Part shown: positions 45,965 to 54,681 of the stretch, piece by piece
How the letters are laid out: every line of letters begins with the position of its first letter
How positions within the stretch are numbered: position 1 is the first letter of the stretch
NCBI GenBank assembly: GCA_018650845.1
Contig: JABIFF010000018.1
Location: forward strand, 1 to 64,000
Direction of reading: 5' to 3'
DNA length: 64,000 nt
Origin: Chloroflexota bacterium
Lineage (GTDB): Bacteria; Chloroflexota; Dehalococcoidia; Lucifugimonadales; Lucifugimonadaceae
Position numbers and translations under genes: made by a program
Notes under the pieces: model-generated
Databases searched by the model: none
What the model saw: the letters and a program-made list of their open reading frames with translations, nothing else
What the model was told of the DNA's origin: nothing

Positions 45965-46966
45965 TTAGTCGTGCGGGGCGATCATGTACTTCACACCGCC
46001 ACCCTTTGCCGAAATCTCCAATGCCTTGGAAGTTTCCTCAAGCGGGAATCGACCGCTCACAACGCCTTCAAGGTTTAGCTTTGGAAGTGTTTCTAGAGCC
46101 TCACCGAACGCATCACCAGCACCGAACGCACCGCTCATGGTGATCTCTTTGTAGTGAAGGTCGTAGAGATCGACCGGCAATGCTGATCCCTGAGGCGAAA
46201 CGCCAACCAAGACCAGATTTCCACGTGGGCGAATCATCTTCGAAACGTTACCTACCAAAGCCGGAACGCCGACTGCTTCTGCACCGATTTTGACGCCATA
46301 GCCGCCGGTCACTTTATTAACCAGTTCGGCTAGATCGTCTTTCGTCGGATCGTTGAGATAGTTGGCACCGAACTGTTCACCCATAGCGAGTCGTTCCGCA
46401 TTGGGTTCCGAAAGGATGATGTTTTTTGCGCCGCGTAGCTTCAGAAGACCAACGGTTAGGAGTCCGAGGAGTCCACCACCAACGACAAGAGCGTCACAGC
46501 CTTCTTCGACGTCGATCATGTTGAACGTCGAGATTACGCATGCAAGCGGTTCTGCCATCGAAGCGGTTTCGTGGTCGAGTCCGTCTGGAACGATGTGTGC
46601 TTGACGGTGATCGACTAGAACGTATTCTGCAAATCCACCTGAGTAGCGCTTGTTGCGTTCACAGTGCATCGCTGACCATGTGAGACAGCCCTGACATTCG
46701 CCACAGGCAGGGTTCAGCGTGCAGCCGATGACTTTGCCGATAAGCGATTCGTCGACGCCCTCTCCGACTTCGATAACGGGACCAACGAACTCGTGACCCA
46801 GAATGTCGGGCGGAGTGGCAGGGAATAATCCCTGTGTCTTGTGAATATCAGTTCCACATATTCCTGATGAAAGAACCTTCATCACCAACTCGCTCGGTCC
46901 TGCCTTAGGCATAGGAACTTCATCGATCGTTATTTCAGTGCCGCCGCGCCAGGTCGCTACTTTCAT
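45965..46966 (-). CDS. Zinc-dependent alcohol/polyol dehydrogenase
   Basis: 333 residues, MDR family. Catalytic zinc residues in SGICGTDIH and LGHEFVGPV. The structural zinc loop is complete (ACGECQGCLTWSAMHC, four Cys). NAD motif VVGGGLLGLLTVGLL, with SEPNAERL after beta-2. This is the threonine/sorbitol/L-idonate dehydrogenase-like group. GGAG lies upstream of the ATG. Next to the ThDP enzyme; a polyol or sugar-acid oxidation role is inferred. Confidence 0.9.
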   Translation of the reverse strand: MKVATWRGGTEITIDEVPMPKAGPSELVMKVLSSGICGTDIHKTQGLFPATPPDILGHEFVGPVIEVGEGVDESLIGKVIGCTLNPACGECQGCLTWSAMHCERNKRYSGGFAEYVLVDHRQAHIVPDGLDHETASMAEPLACVISTFNMIDVEEGCDALVVGGGLLGLLTVGLLKLRGAKNIILSEPNAERLAMGEQFGANYLNDPTKDDLAELVNKVTGGYGVKIGAEAVGVPALVGNVSKMIRPRGNLVLVGVSPQGSALPVDLYDLHYKEITMSGAFGAGDAFGEALETLPKLNLEGVVSGRFPLEETSKALEISAKGGGVKYMIAPHD

Positions 46967-47080
46967 TTCATCTCCGTTAGATCGTATTAGAGAGGATCAA
47001 TCCCCTCTTTCATGCTCAATGCGACGAATCTTATTCCCACACCACTCACAACGAAACCCAAACGACGCCCTTAAACCAAA

Positions 47081-47116
47081 AACTCCCGGGTATTCGGAAT
47101 GGCCCGGGAGTTTTTG
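47081..47116 (-). terminator. Rho-independent terminator of the first ECF operon
   Basis: AAAACTCCCGGG (47081-47092) and CCCGGGAGTTTT (47105-47116) form a 12-bp stem; on the minus strand it is followed by a T run. The terminator and about 65 bases around it are duplicated at 49055-49120. Confidence 0.9.
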
Positions 47117-47147
47117 TGTCGACGACTATTCAGTTCTATTTAGCTTC

Positions 47148-48161
47148 CTAGTTCCTGCACATTTCGATTACAGCGTCGTCTTTTGCGAACATACCGACAA
47201 GTTTCACTCCAAGATCTGCAGTGACAACGAAGTTTTCCGTGGTCAATTTGAGATCAAGCTTTTTAGGGTCTGGACCGTCATGCGTGATTGGTGAATCTGC
47301 TTCGGCGGTCAGCACGAGGTGGAAGTCACCTAGCGGATCGTCAACTGTTGTGTAGAGGTCCCAAGCGAACGTCTCGCCAACTTCTACCGGTTTCTCCGAG
47401 TGTTGCAAGTAAACGCCGCGACCGTCATCGCAGAACGCAAACTCTTCAACGATGATTACATTGGGGTCGTCGGCGGACAGCGCCCAAGATCCAGGAGTGT
47501 TCCCACCCGGAGCAGAGTCGAAATCATGAATGAATGGGGAACCATCGATCAATGGATCGAAACCCGGAGCGTAGATCAGGAGCAACATGCGGAGTCTGCC
47601 GAACGCGATATCCCTGAGTTGCGTCTGAAGAGTAGAAGCGACCAATTCGTCAGATGCACTGTGAGGGAGGAACCCGGGGGCAGATCTTATACCTTCGCGT
47701 AATCTCATTGAGTCCCCAACCCACGTATCCCACATAGCGAACGCATTCAAGTCCTCGAACGGGGTCAGTTCACCCGGCACCGTCAGCTTCGCAATCGGTG
47801 TTGCTTCTGGAACCGCCGGTTCAGTTGTCGGTTCTGTCGTAGCCGTCGCCTCTGCCGCCGATCCTGAATCTGCTGACTCGTCCGAACCGGCAAACGCCAC
47901 GTAACTTCCAACTACTACTGCTATCGCTACAAGCACAAGCGCTTGCGCCATTCTTTGCTTAGACACGGGTATGAACCTCCAGAGGGCTAATTCGGATATG
48001 CCCGAGAGTCGCGTGCGCAAACTCGGTCCATCCTGTTCATTTAGCCGATCCTGGATTGCGAAGAACGTGCCACGTCGAGGCGATTGCTGATCTTTGAAAT
48101 CAGTCATCAACTCTTGGAATTGGTTTTCGGCCTGTTGATCAGACATGTTTTGCTTGTCCAT
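47148..48161 (-). CDS. Membrane-anchored ECF partner protein (putative anti-sigma factor)
   Basis: 337 residues. An N-terminal cytoplasmic part of 70 residues (FFAIQDRLNEQDGPS), a single membrane segment at about 71-91 (MAQALVLVAIAVVVGSYVAF), a Ser/Ala/Thr-Pro linker, and an extracellular domain of about 220 residues with FCDDGRGVYLQHSEKPVEVGETFAWD. No zinc HxxxCxxC motif. Its ATG overlaps the sigma stop codon (48161), so it is cotranslated with the ECF sigma factor, the normal position for an anti-sigma factor. The paralogue at 49130 shares the transmembrane part almost exactly. The anti-sigma function is inferred from order and topology. Confidence 0.75.
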   Translation of the reverse strand: MDKQNMSDQQAENQFQELMTDFKDQQSPRRGTFFAIQDRLNEQDGPSLRTRLSGISELALWRFIPVSKQRMAQALVLVAIAVVVGSYVAFAGSDESADSGSAAEATATTEPTTEPAVPEATPIAKLTVPGELTPFEDLNAFAMWDTWVGDSMRLREGIRSAPGFLPHSASDELVASTLQTQLRDIAFGRLRMLLLIYAPGFDPLIDGSPFIHDFDSAPGGNTPGSWALSADDPNVIIVEEFAFCDDGRGVYLQHSEKPVEVGETFAWDLYTTVDDPLGDFHLVLTAEADSPITHDGPDPKKLDLKLTTENFVVTADLGVKLVGMFAKDDAVIEMCRN

Positions 48162-48766
48162 CAGCCCACCCCTTCCTTGCCTGGTTTACTTGGTTCGCCG
48201 ACCAATCTCAAATGGGTCGGTTCTTCCAGTCTTTTCTTCGAGTTACGCAGACCACGGAAGATTCGAGACTTAACTGTCCCAAGTCGCCAACCGGTTACTT
48301 CGACGATTTCGTCGAGCGACAGTTCTTCGTAATACCGCAATGCGAGAACCGTTCGTTGGTCCTCAGGCAGTGTCGACATCACAGAGAAAATCTCAGCCGA
48401 CGATTCACGGTTTAGGGTTCGGCGGTCAGCTCCACCAGTTTGATCTTCGACCGACATTGCGGCCTCCATTCCAACTTGCGGCACGTACTTCTTCCGTTTT
48501 TGGTCTTTCAAATAGTTGAAGAGAATTCGCATCAGCCACGCCTGCAACTTTGAAGGGTCACTTAGTGACTTAATACGAGTCCATGCTCTGACGAACGTCT
48601 CTTGTGTAGCGTCTTCTGCATGACCGGGGTCGCCGGTAATGAGAAGAGCGGTTCCATAGAGTCGGCGGTCGAAAAGATCCACAATCGAGTTGAACTCGTT
48701 GCGGTTGCCTTGCTGACAGAGCCTCACAGCTCTATTCAGTATTAGGTTCTTTGTGCCGTCGTCCAT
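48161..48766 (-). CDS. ECF-type RNA polymerase sigma factor
   Basis: Sigma-70 family, region 2 (LITGDPGHAEDATQETFVRAWTRI) and region 4 (LPEDQRTVLALRYYEELSLDEIVEVTGWRLGTVKSRIFRGL). ATG at 48766 gives 201 residues and aligns start to start with the paralogue at 50163; a start at 48796 adds 10 residues with no counterpart. It should direct RNA polymerase to the GGAACC/GTCTGG promoter 84 bases upstream, i.e. autoregulation. Coupled to the membrane protein gene downstream. Confidence 0.92.
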   Translation of the reverse strand: MDDGTKNLILNRAVRLCQQGNRNEFNSIVDLFDRRLYGTALLITGDPGHAEDATQETFVRAWTRIKSLSDPSKLQAWLMRILFNYLKDQKRKKYVPQVGMEAAMSVEDQTGGADRRTLNRESSAEIFSVMSTLPEDQRTVLALRYYEELSLDEIVEVTGWRLGTVKSRIFRGLRNSKKRLEEPTHLRLVGEPSKPGKEGVG

Positions 48767-48849
48767 GCCGCCAGACCAACCATTCGAACGCTTCATGCGT
48801 TTCCAGTTTCAGCATAGAGAATCACAACGATTTGTGTTTCTCACTAAGA

Positions 48850-48877
48850 CCAGACGGAAGAATCCCGAAAAGGTTCC
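48850..48877 (-). promoter_or_regulatory. Putative ECF promoter (GGAACC-N16-GTCTGG)
   Basis: On the minus strand GGAACC (48877-48872), exactly 16 bases, then GTCTGG (48855-48850). The same arrangement, with GGGAACCTTTTC shared, stands before the second sigma operon at 50862-50835. The -35 matches the GGAAC class of ECF promoters. Confidence 0.7.
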
Positions 48878-49061
48878 CCTGTTTTGGATGAGTTTTGCGG
48901 CGGACGACATTACCGACGGTCTACAGCTGATTTCCCGAGTGCAGCCGAGGGATCTGGGGTGAGGTCGCGCTAGGCTGAATCGGACAGTCCAGCCGTTATT
49001 CACTGATTGCCACGTCGCCGGACTCCTCGCAATAACAAACAGTACATCCCGCTTAAAACCA
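48878..49061. other. Intergenic, no gene seen
   Basis: Together with the promoter and the next terminator this fills the 300-base gap between the two ECF operons. I see no further ORF, RNA or repeat in it. Confidence 0.6.
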
Positions 49062-49097
49062 AAAACTCCCGGGTATTCGGATGGCCCGGGAGCTTTT
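49062..49097 (-). terminator. Rho-independent terminator of the second ECF operon
   Basis: CTCCCGGG (49066-49073) with CCCGGGAG (49085-49092), flanked by AAAA and TTTT with one mismatch. It is a diverged copy of the terminator at 47081. Confidence 0.85.
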
Positions 49098-49129
49098 GTG
49101 TCGACGACTATTCAGTTCGGCTCAGTTGC

Positions 49130-50170
49130 CTAGTTCTTGCACATGGCAATCACCGCAGGGTCTATGCTGAACATTCCTACCACCGTTGTGTCAGCCTCCT
49201 CGATTTTGGTCGTGAAGACACCAACTTCCGTAATCGTGAATTGAGCATCCAACCTCTTTGGGTCGGGACCGTCATGTGTAATTGGGGAATCTAGTTCCGC
49301 AGTCATAATCAGGTGGAAATCACCCGGCGGGTCTTCCGGCCTCGCTTCAACATCCCATGCGAAGGTCTCCCCCACTTCCACAGGCTTCTCTGAATGTTGG
49401 AGATAAATCCCGCGACCGTCGTCACAGAAAGCGATTTCTTCAGCGATGATCACTTCGGGATCGTTGGCTGATAGTGTCCAGGAGCCGGCTGTGTTACCGC
49501 CCGGGTCAACTTCATAATCGATGTCGAACGGGGAGCTGTCGGCAAGCGGGTCGACTCCCGGAGCGTAGATCAGAAGTTGCATACGACTACTGCCGAAAGC
49601 AAAATCTTTCAGCAGTTTCTCGAGCATGAAGTTTTGTTTTTCAATTGATGAACCGTAAGGCAAATGAGCGAAATCTGGTTGTATTACCGAGTTTTCGGGC
49701 AATACGAAATTGTTTCCAGCCCATTCACCCCACATCATGCTTCCCTCTAGCTCTTCAAACGGTGTTAGATCGTTAGGAACAATAATCTTGGCAATCGGAG
49801 TTGCTTCTGGAACAGCCGGTTCAGTTATCGGTTCTGTCGTAGCCGTCGCCTCCGCCGCCGAACCTGAGTCGACTGCGTCATCCGATCCTGCGAACGCTAC
49901 GAAACTTCCAACCACTACTGCTATCGCTACGAGCACAAGTGCTTGCGCCATTCTTTGCTTAGACACGGGGATGATCCTCCAAATCGCTTCAGAGAAATTT
50001 TCGAGAGAATCGGCAACACGCTGTCGCATGCCCGGTCCTTTCTGTTCTCCAAGTCGATCCTGAATTGCGAAGAAAGTCCCACTGTTAGGTGATACTTGTG
50101 CTGAGTCGTTGAATAGCGAGCTCTGGATGAGATGCTCGATCTGCTGATCGTTCATGGGTGATTTATCCAC
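49130..50170 (-). CDS. Membrane-anchored ECF partner protein, paralogue of the 47148 gene
   Basis: 346 residues from GTG at 50170, chosen because VDKSPMNDQQ then aligns with MDKQNMSDQQ of the paralogue and the start overlaps the sigma stop codon as in the first operon. A longer open frame to 50281 has no homologous extension. The same membrane segment (KQRMAQALVLVAIAVVVGS), linker and FCDDGRGIYLQHSEKPVEVG domain follow. The N-terminal 70 residues and parts of the outer domain have diverged most, which suggests the two proteins sense different signals or bind their own sigma factor. Confidence 0.75.
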   Translation of the reverse strand: MDKSPMNDQQIEHLIQSSLFNDSAQVSPNSGTFFAIQDRLGEQKGPGMRQRVADSLENFSEAIWRIIPVSKQRMAQALVLVAIAVVVGSFVAFAGSDDAVDSGSAAEATATTEPITEPAVPEATPIAKIIVPNDLTPFEELEGSMMWGEWAGNNFVLPENSVIQPDFAHLPYGSSIEKQNFMLEKLLKDFAFGSSRMQLLIYAPGVDPLADSSPFDIDYEVDPGGNTAGSWTLSANDPEVIIAEEIAFCDDGRGIYLQHSEKPVEVGETFAWDVEARPEDPPGDFHLIMTAELDSPITHDGPDPKRLDAQFTITEVGVFTTKIEEADTTVVGMFSIDPAVIAMCKN

Positions 50171-50762
50171 CAGTAGCCTCCTCTTCAACTCGTGACTGAA
50201 GCAAGGGGTTCGGACCAAGTCGTTCCATCTGCCGCCTTGCATGACGCAAAGCACGATGAATGCGTGACTTGACCGTTCCAAGTCGCCAGCCGGTTGCTTC
50301 GACTATCTCTTCAAGAGAGAGTTCTTCGAAGTACCTGAGCACTAGTACTGTTCTCTGGTCGGCCGGTAATCCGGCGATAACCAGTGACATTTCCGATGCG
50401 GTTTCGGCGGCCAGTGTCTGTTGATCAGCCCGTGCAGGGTCGGCAACGTTCACAGCAGCCTCGATCTTCGCTGTTGGCACCGTGTTGCGGCGCCGTTGAT
50501 TCTTCAGGTAATTGATGAGGATCCTCGTGAGCCATGCGGTTAGCTTCCAAGGTTCGGAGAGGGAACGGATTTGCTGCCATGCCCTTATGAACGATTCTTG
50601 GGTGGCGTCTTCAGCGAGTCCGTGATCGCGGGTGATCAACCACGCAATTCGGTACAAACGCTGGGAGTAGGCATCAACGATGGCTTTGAATTCATCGCGG
50701 TTGCCTTCCTGACAGAGCCTTATGGATCTGCCTAACACCAGTTGTTCCCTTTGTTCGTTCAA
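50163..50762 (-). CDS. ECF-type RNA polymerase sigma factor, second copy
   Basis: 199 residues from a TTG start (MNEQREQ). Region 2 LITRDHGLAEDATQESFIRAWQQI and region 4 LPADQRTVLVLRYFEELSLEEIVEATGWRLGTVKSRIHRAL; helix 4.2 is almost identical to the first sigma factor, so both should read the same -35. Its GTG-started partner overlaps its stop. It is followed, across 245 bases, by the divergent enolase array. Confidence 0.92.
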   Translation of the reverse strand: MNEQREQLVLGRSIRLCQEGNRDEFKAIVDAYSQRLYRIAWLITRDHGLAEDATQESFIRAWQQIRSLSEPWKLTAWLTRILINYLKNQRRRNTVPTAKIEAAVNVADPARADQQTLAAETASEMSLVIAGLPADQRTVLVLRYFEELSLEEIVEATGWRLGTVKSRIHRALRHARRQMERLGPNPLLQSRVEEEATGG

Positions 50763-50834
50763 GTTTCCAGCCCTTGAGAGCTAATAACCGATTTGGCTAT
50801 AAGGACTGCTACCTGATTGCAGCCCTCACAAGTT

Positions 50835-50862
50835 CAAGACACGGGTTATCGGAAAAGGTTCC
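50835..50862 (-). promoter_or_regulatory. Putative ECF promoter (GGAACC-N16-GTCTTG)
   Basis: Minus strand: GGAACC (50862-50857), 16 bases, GTCTTG (50840-50835). Same spacing as the first operon and a common GGGAACCTTTTC -35 core. Confidence 0.7.
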
Positions 50863-51007
50863 CGCATATTTGGTGGAATTTATATCAATTTGCACATTTC
50901 GACGAGATTCACATGTTTTTCAGTGCCATCGCCAAGGGGCGGGCATAGAATTTCGAACGTATTTTTCTGCCATCGTCGCGCAATGCGACTGTCACCCGGA
51001 GTAACCA

Positions 51008-52204
51008 ATGAAAATCACGGATCTTAAAGTCGCAGTCATCGGCGATGCACCTATCGTTCGGCTCACAACTGATGAAGGAATCGACGGTGTCGGTGCTGCC
51101 GAATACTGGAAGCCCTACCTGAAGCCAATGATCGAGTTCTACAGGGACATGGTTATCGGCAAGGACCCAACGGATGTCGAACGAGTAATGCTCGGCATTC
51201 GCCGTATGGGCTCGTTCAAACCCTGGGGTGCCGCCGTTAGTGCGATCGAAATGGCTCTGTGGGACATTGCGGGTAAAGCTGCGAACTTGCCTGTGTACAA
51301 ACTTCTTGGCGGAAAGATTCGAGACAAGGTTCAGGTTTACAACGGAAACGTTCGGTATGAAATGGAGGGTGACGACCGCAGCCCAGATGCCTACGCCCGG
51401 AACATGCAGAAGATGATCGATCACCCATACAACTTCTCGATCATCAAGCAAGCGGTTTCGTTCCATGGCGGTATGCAGAACGTTCCCGATTTCTACTACG
51501 GCACTCCAACAACTACAACGCGTTACCCAAACCGTGGCACGATAACTGCCAAAGGCTTTAAATACCTTGTGTCACGCATCGAGGCGATGCTCGACGTATG
51601 TGGCGATGAAGTTGGGCTTGCTTTGGACTGTGGCCCAGGAATGACTGTGCCGGATGCCTTAAAGTTGGCGAAAGAGCTTGAAGGCTCGAACATCATGTGG
51701 CTCGAAGACATGATTACTGGTGACTACTCTCCGTTCGTTCTTGCCGATCTGTACACACAGGTCACGCCGTACACGTCAACTCCGATTCACACTGGTGAAC
51801 AGATTTACCTGCGTCAGAACTTCGTAGAACTAATTGAACGAAACGCTGTGAACGTGTTGGGTCCTGACGTCGCAGACGTCGGTGGTATTGCCGAGATGAA
51901 GTTCATTGCCGAATACGCTGATCTTCACGGCATCCTATTCGCACCGCACGGTACGTTCGACGGTCTAATTGGTCTTGCCGCACAAACTCACATGGCTGCG
52001 GTATTGCCAGACAACTACATAGCGTTCGAACTTCCTCAGCCAGACCCACTATGGTGGCTCGACATTATGGAAGGTGGCGAACAGTTCAAAGTAACCGACA
52101 GTCACATCGATGTGCCAGACACACCGGGTCTGGGACTAACCTTCATCCCTGAAGAAGGCAAAAAATACCTTCGTGAAGAGGACGCTGGTTTCTTCGACGA
52201 CTAA
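51008..52204 (+). CDS. Enolase-superfamily dehydratase, tandem array member 1
   Basis: 398 residues. Capping domain with MKITDLKVAVIGDAPIVRL, then barrel. Lys in FSIIKQAVS, metal ligands Asp (LALDCGPGMT), Glu (MWLEDMI) and Glu (HTGEQIYL), dyad Asp (GPDVADVGG) and His (FAPHG). The end FFDD is shared by all five. GGAG lies 7 bases before the ATG. First gene of a five-gene run, with 15-base gaps to member 2 and from 2 to 3. It should abstract a proton next to a carboxylate; substrate unknown. Confidence 0.93.
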   Translation: MKITDLKVAVIGDAPIVRLTTDEGIDGVGAAEYWKPYLKPMIEFYRDMVIGKDPTDVERVMLGIRRMGSFKPWGAAVSAIEMALWDIAGKAANLPVYKLLGGKIRDKVQVYNGNVRYEMEGDDRSPDAYARNMQKMIDHPYNFSIIKQAVSFHGGMQNVPDFYYGTPTTTTRYPNRGTITAKGFKYLVSRIEAMLDVCGDEVGLALDCGPGMTVPDALKLAKELEGSNIMWLEDMITGDYSPFVLADLYTQVTPYTSTPIHTGEQIYLRQNFVELIERNAVNVLGPDVADVGGIAEMKFIAEYADLHGILFAPHGTFDGLIGLAAQTHMAAVLPDNYIAFELPQPDPLWWLDIMEGGEQFKVTDSHIDVPDTPGLGLTFIPEEGKKYLREEDAGFFDD

Positions 52205-52219
52205 GGATTACCGCCGAGA

Positions 52220-53413
52220 ATGAAAATCACCGACCTGAAAGTCGCAATCATTGGCGACGCCCCTATTGTCCGAGTCACAACTGACGAGGGAATCGATGGC
52301 GTTGGCGCTGGTGAAACTTTCAAGCCGTACCTCAAGCCGATGATCGAGTTCTACCGGGACTTGATCATCGGCAAAGACCCAACCGACGTAGAACGCGTCA
52401 TGCTCGGCATACGTCGCATGGGTTCGTTCAAGCCGTGGGGAACGGCGGTCAGTGCTATAGAGATGGCACTCTGGGACATTGCCGGCAAAGCGGCCGGAGT
52501 TCCGTCGTACAAGTTACTGGGCGGAAAAATCCGAGACAAGGTTCAGGTCTACAACGGGAACGTTCGCTTTAAACGCGAAGGAAATGAACCCGAGCATTTC
52601 GCTGCCGATATGCAGGTAATGAAGGATCACCCTTACAACTTCTCGATCATCAAGCAGCCGGTGTCGTTTCACGGTGGCATGCACCGGTATATGGATGATT
52701 TCCATTTTGGGACGGCAGTACAGAACCGACGTTATCCAAATCGCGGCACGATAACGCCAAAGGGATTCAAGTACTTGCTCGCCTGTATCGAGGCGATGCA
52801 GGACGTTCTTGGCGATGACGTCGGGCTTGCTTTGGATTGTGGTCCGGGCATGACTGTTCCAGACGCCTTGAAACTGGCGAAAGAGCTTGAGGGATCCAAC
52901 ATCATGTGGCTCGAAGACATGGTGATCGGAAACTATCACCCGTACGAATTGGCCGATCAGTACACCCAAATCACCCCGTACACATCAACTCCAATTCACA
53001 CGGGAGAGCAGCTTTACCTTCGACAGAATTGTGTTGATCTGATCGAACGAAACGCAGTGAACGTACTTGGACCTGATGTCGCAGACGTTGGCGGAATCGC
53101 CGAAATGAAGTTCATCGCTGAATACGCCGACCTACACGGTATTTTGTTTGCACCGCACGGAACGTTCAACGGCTTGATTGGTCTTGCTGCTCAGACTCAC
53201 ATGGCTGCAGTCCTGCCAGAAAATTTCATAGCATTCGAACTTCCTACAGCGGATCCAGCTTGGTGGCTAGACATCATGGAAGGCGGCGAACAGTTCGCTG
53301 TTACCGACAGTCACATCGATGTTCCAGACACTCCAGGTCTTGGGCTGACATTCATCCCTGAAGAAGGGGGAAAATACCTTCGGGAAGAGGACGCTGGATT
53401 CTTCGATGACTAA
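52220..53413 (+). CDS. Enolase-superfamily dehydratase, tandem array member 2
   Basis: 397 residues, nearest to member 1 (the N-terminal 60 residues differ at few positions). All catalytic sites are kept: IIKQ, LDCGPGMT, MWLEDMV, HTGEQLYL, GPDVADVGG, APHG. The most variable part is residues 120-175 (FKREGNEPEHFAADMQ and YMDDFHFGTAVQN), which lies in the lid region and may set specificity. Clearly a recent duplicate, in the same operon, with 15 bases to both sides. Confidence 0.93.
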   Translation: MKITDLKVAIIGDAPIVRVTTDEGIDGVGAGETFKPYLKPMIEFYRDLIIGKDPTDVERVMLGIRRMGSFKPWGTAVSAIEMALWDIAGKAAGVPSYKLLGGKIRDKVQVYNGNVRFKREGNEPEHFAADMQVMKDHPYNFSIIKQPVSFHGGMHRYMDDFHFGTAVQNRRYPNRGTITPKGFKYLLACIEAMQDVLGDDVGLALDCGPGMTVPDALKLAKELEGSNIMWLEDMVIGNYHPYELADQYTQITPYTSTPIHTGEQLYLRQNCVDLIERNAVNVLGPDVADVGGIAEMKFIAEYADLHGILFAPHGTFNGLIGLAAQTHMAAVLPENFIAFELPTADPAWWLDIMEGGEQFAVTDSHIDVPDTPGLGLTFIPEEGGKYLREEDAGFFDD

Positions 53414-53428
53414 GGACCTCCGCAAACT

Positions 53429-54631
53429 ATGAGAATCACAGACCTAAAAGTAGCCATCATCGGCAATGCTCCTGTTGTTCGAATCACAACTGATGAAGGA
53501 ATTGACGGCGTTGGTGCGGGACAGCCAAGCAAGCCTTATCTAAAGCCGATGATCGAGTTCTACAGGGACATGATCATAGGCAGAGACCCCACGGATGTTG
53601 AGCGAGTGATGCTTGGCATTCGTCGTATGGGGGCTTTTAAGCCATGGGGTACTGGCGTAAGCGCAATCGAAATGGCGCTATGGGACATTGCGGGTAAAGC
53701 AGCGGGACTTCCCGTTTACAAACTACTTGGCGGCAAAGTTCGAGACGAAGTTCAGGTCTACAACGGGGTGGTCCGCTATCCGCGCGAAGGCAACGAACCC
53801 GAGCACTACGCCGAAAACATGCAGAAGATGAAGGATCACCCCTTCAACTTTTCGATCATCAAACAAGCCGTTTCGTTCCACGGAAAAATGGAGCGCGATT
53901 TCGACGATTTTTACTATGGTGAACCCGTGTTCGTCGATCGTCATCCAGGTCATCCAAATCGTGGAGCGATTACGCCTAAAGGTTTCAAGTACATGCTCAA
54001 GTGCATCGAAGCGATGCTCGATGTGCTTGGTGACGATGTTGGTTTAGCGCTCGACTGCGGCCCCGGCATGACTGTTCCCGATACTCTCAAGCTTGCGAAA
54101 GAACTTGAGGGATCGAACATCATGTGGCTCGAAGACGCTATTACCGGCGACTTCAATCCCTACGTACTCGCCGATCTCTATACGCAGGTCACGCCTTACA
54201 CATCGACGCCAATTCATACCGGAGAGCAGATATACCTGCGCCAGAATTTCGTCGAACTAATTGAACGCAACGCTGTAAACGTGCTTGGACCCGACCCAAT
54301 GGACGTTGGTGGGCTAGCCGAGATGAAGTTCATCGCCGAGTATGCTGATCTTCATGGCATCCAGTTCGCTCCGCACGGAATTTTCGGTGGGCTTATAGGA
54401 CTCGCTGCACAAACTCACCTTGCTGCTGCTCTGCCTGACAACTTCATTGCGTTCGAACTCCCTCAGGCAAGACCTGAATGGTGGAGCGACATCATGGCTG
54501 GCGGTGCGCAATTCCCAGTAGTTGACAGCCATATCGAGGTGCCTGAAACGATAGGACTCGGCGTGACGTTCATCCCTGAAGAAGCCAAAAAGTACCTACG
54601 TGAAGAAGACTCTGACTTCTTCGACGACTAG
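53429..54631 (+). CDS. Enolase-superfamily dehydratase, tandem array member 3
   Basis: 400 residues. Catalytic sites kept (IIKQ, LDCGPGMT, MWLEDAI, HTGEQIYL, GPDPMDVGG, APHG). Compared with members 1 and 2 the lid reads RDFDDFYYGEPVFVDRH, three residues longer, and APHGIFGG replaces APHGTFDG next to the catalytic His. These differences suggest another substrate. 50 bases separate it from member 4. Confidence 0.93.
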   Translation: MRITDLKVAIIGNAPVVRITTDEGIDGVGAGQPSKPYLKPMIEFYRDMIIGRDPTDVERVMLGIRRMGAFKPWGTGVSAIEMALWDIAGKAAGLPVYKLLGGKVRDEVQVYNGVVRYPREGNEPEHYAENMQKMKDHPFNFSIIKQAVSFHGKMERDFDDFYYGEPVFVDRHPGHPNRGAITPKGFKYMLKCIEAMLDVLGDDVGLALDCGPGMTVPDTLKLAKELEGSNIMWLEDAITGDFNPYVLADLYTQVTPYTSTPIHTGEQIYLRQNFVELIERNAVNVLGPDPMDVGGLAEMKFIAEYADLHGIQFAPHGIFGGLIGLAAQTHLAAALPDNFIAFELPQARPEWWSDIMAGGAQFPVVDSHIEVPETIGLGVTFIPEEAKKYLREEDSDFFDD

Positions 54632-54681
54632 AATCTCATCCGCACTAGACGAACAGCTGCTGAGCAGCACACGGAGCTGAA

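Noticed and set aside
50171-50281. Longer start for the second ECF partner protein
   Set aside because: This part overlaps the sigma factor gene and has no counterpart in the paralogue, which starts at the position equivalent to GTG 50170.
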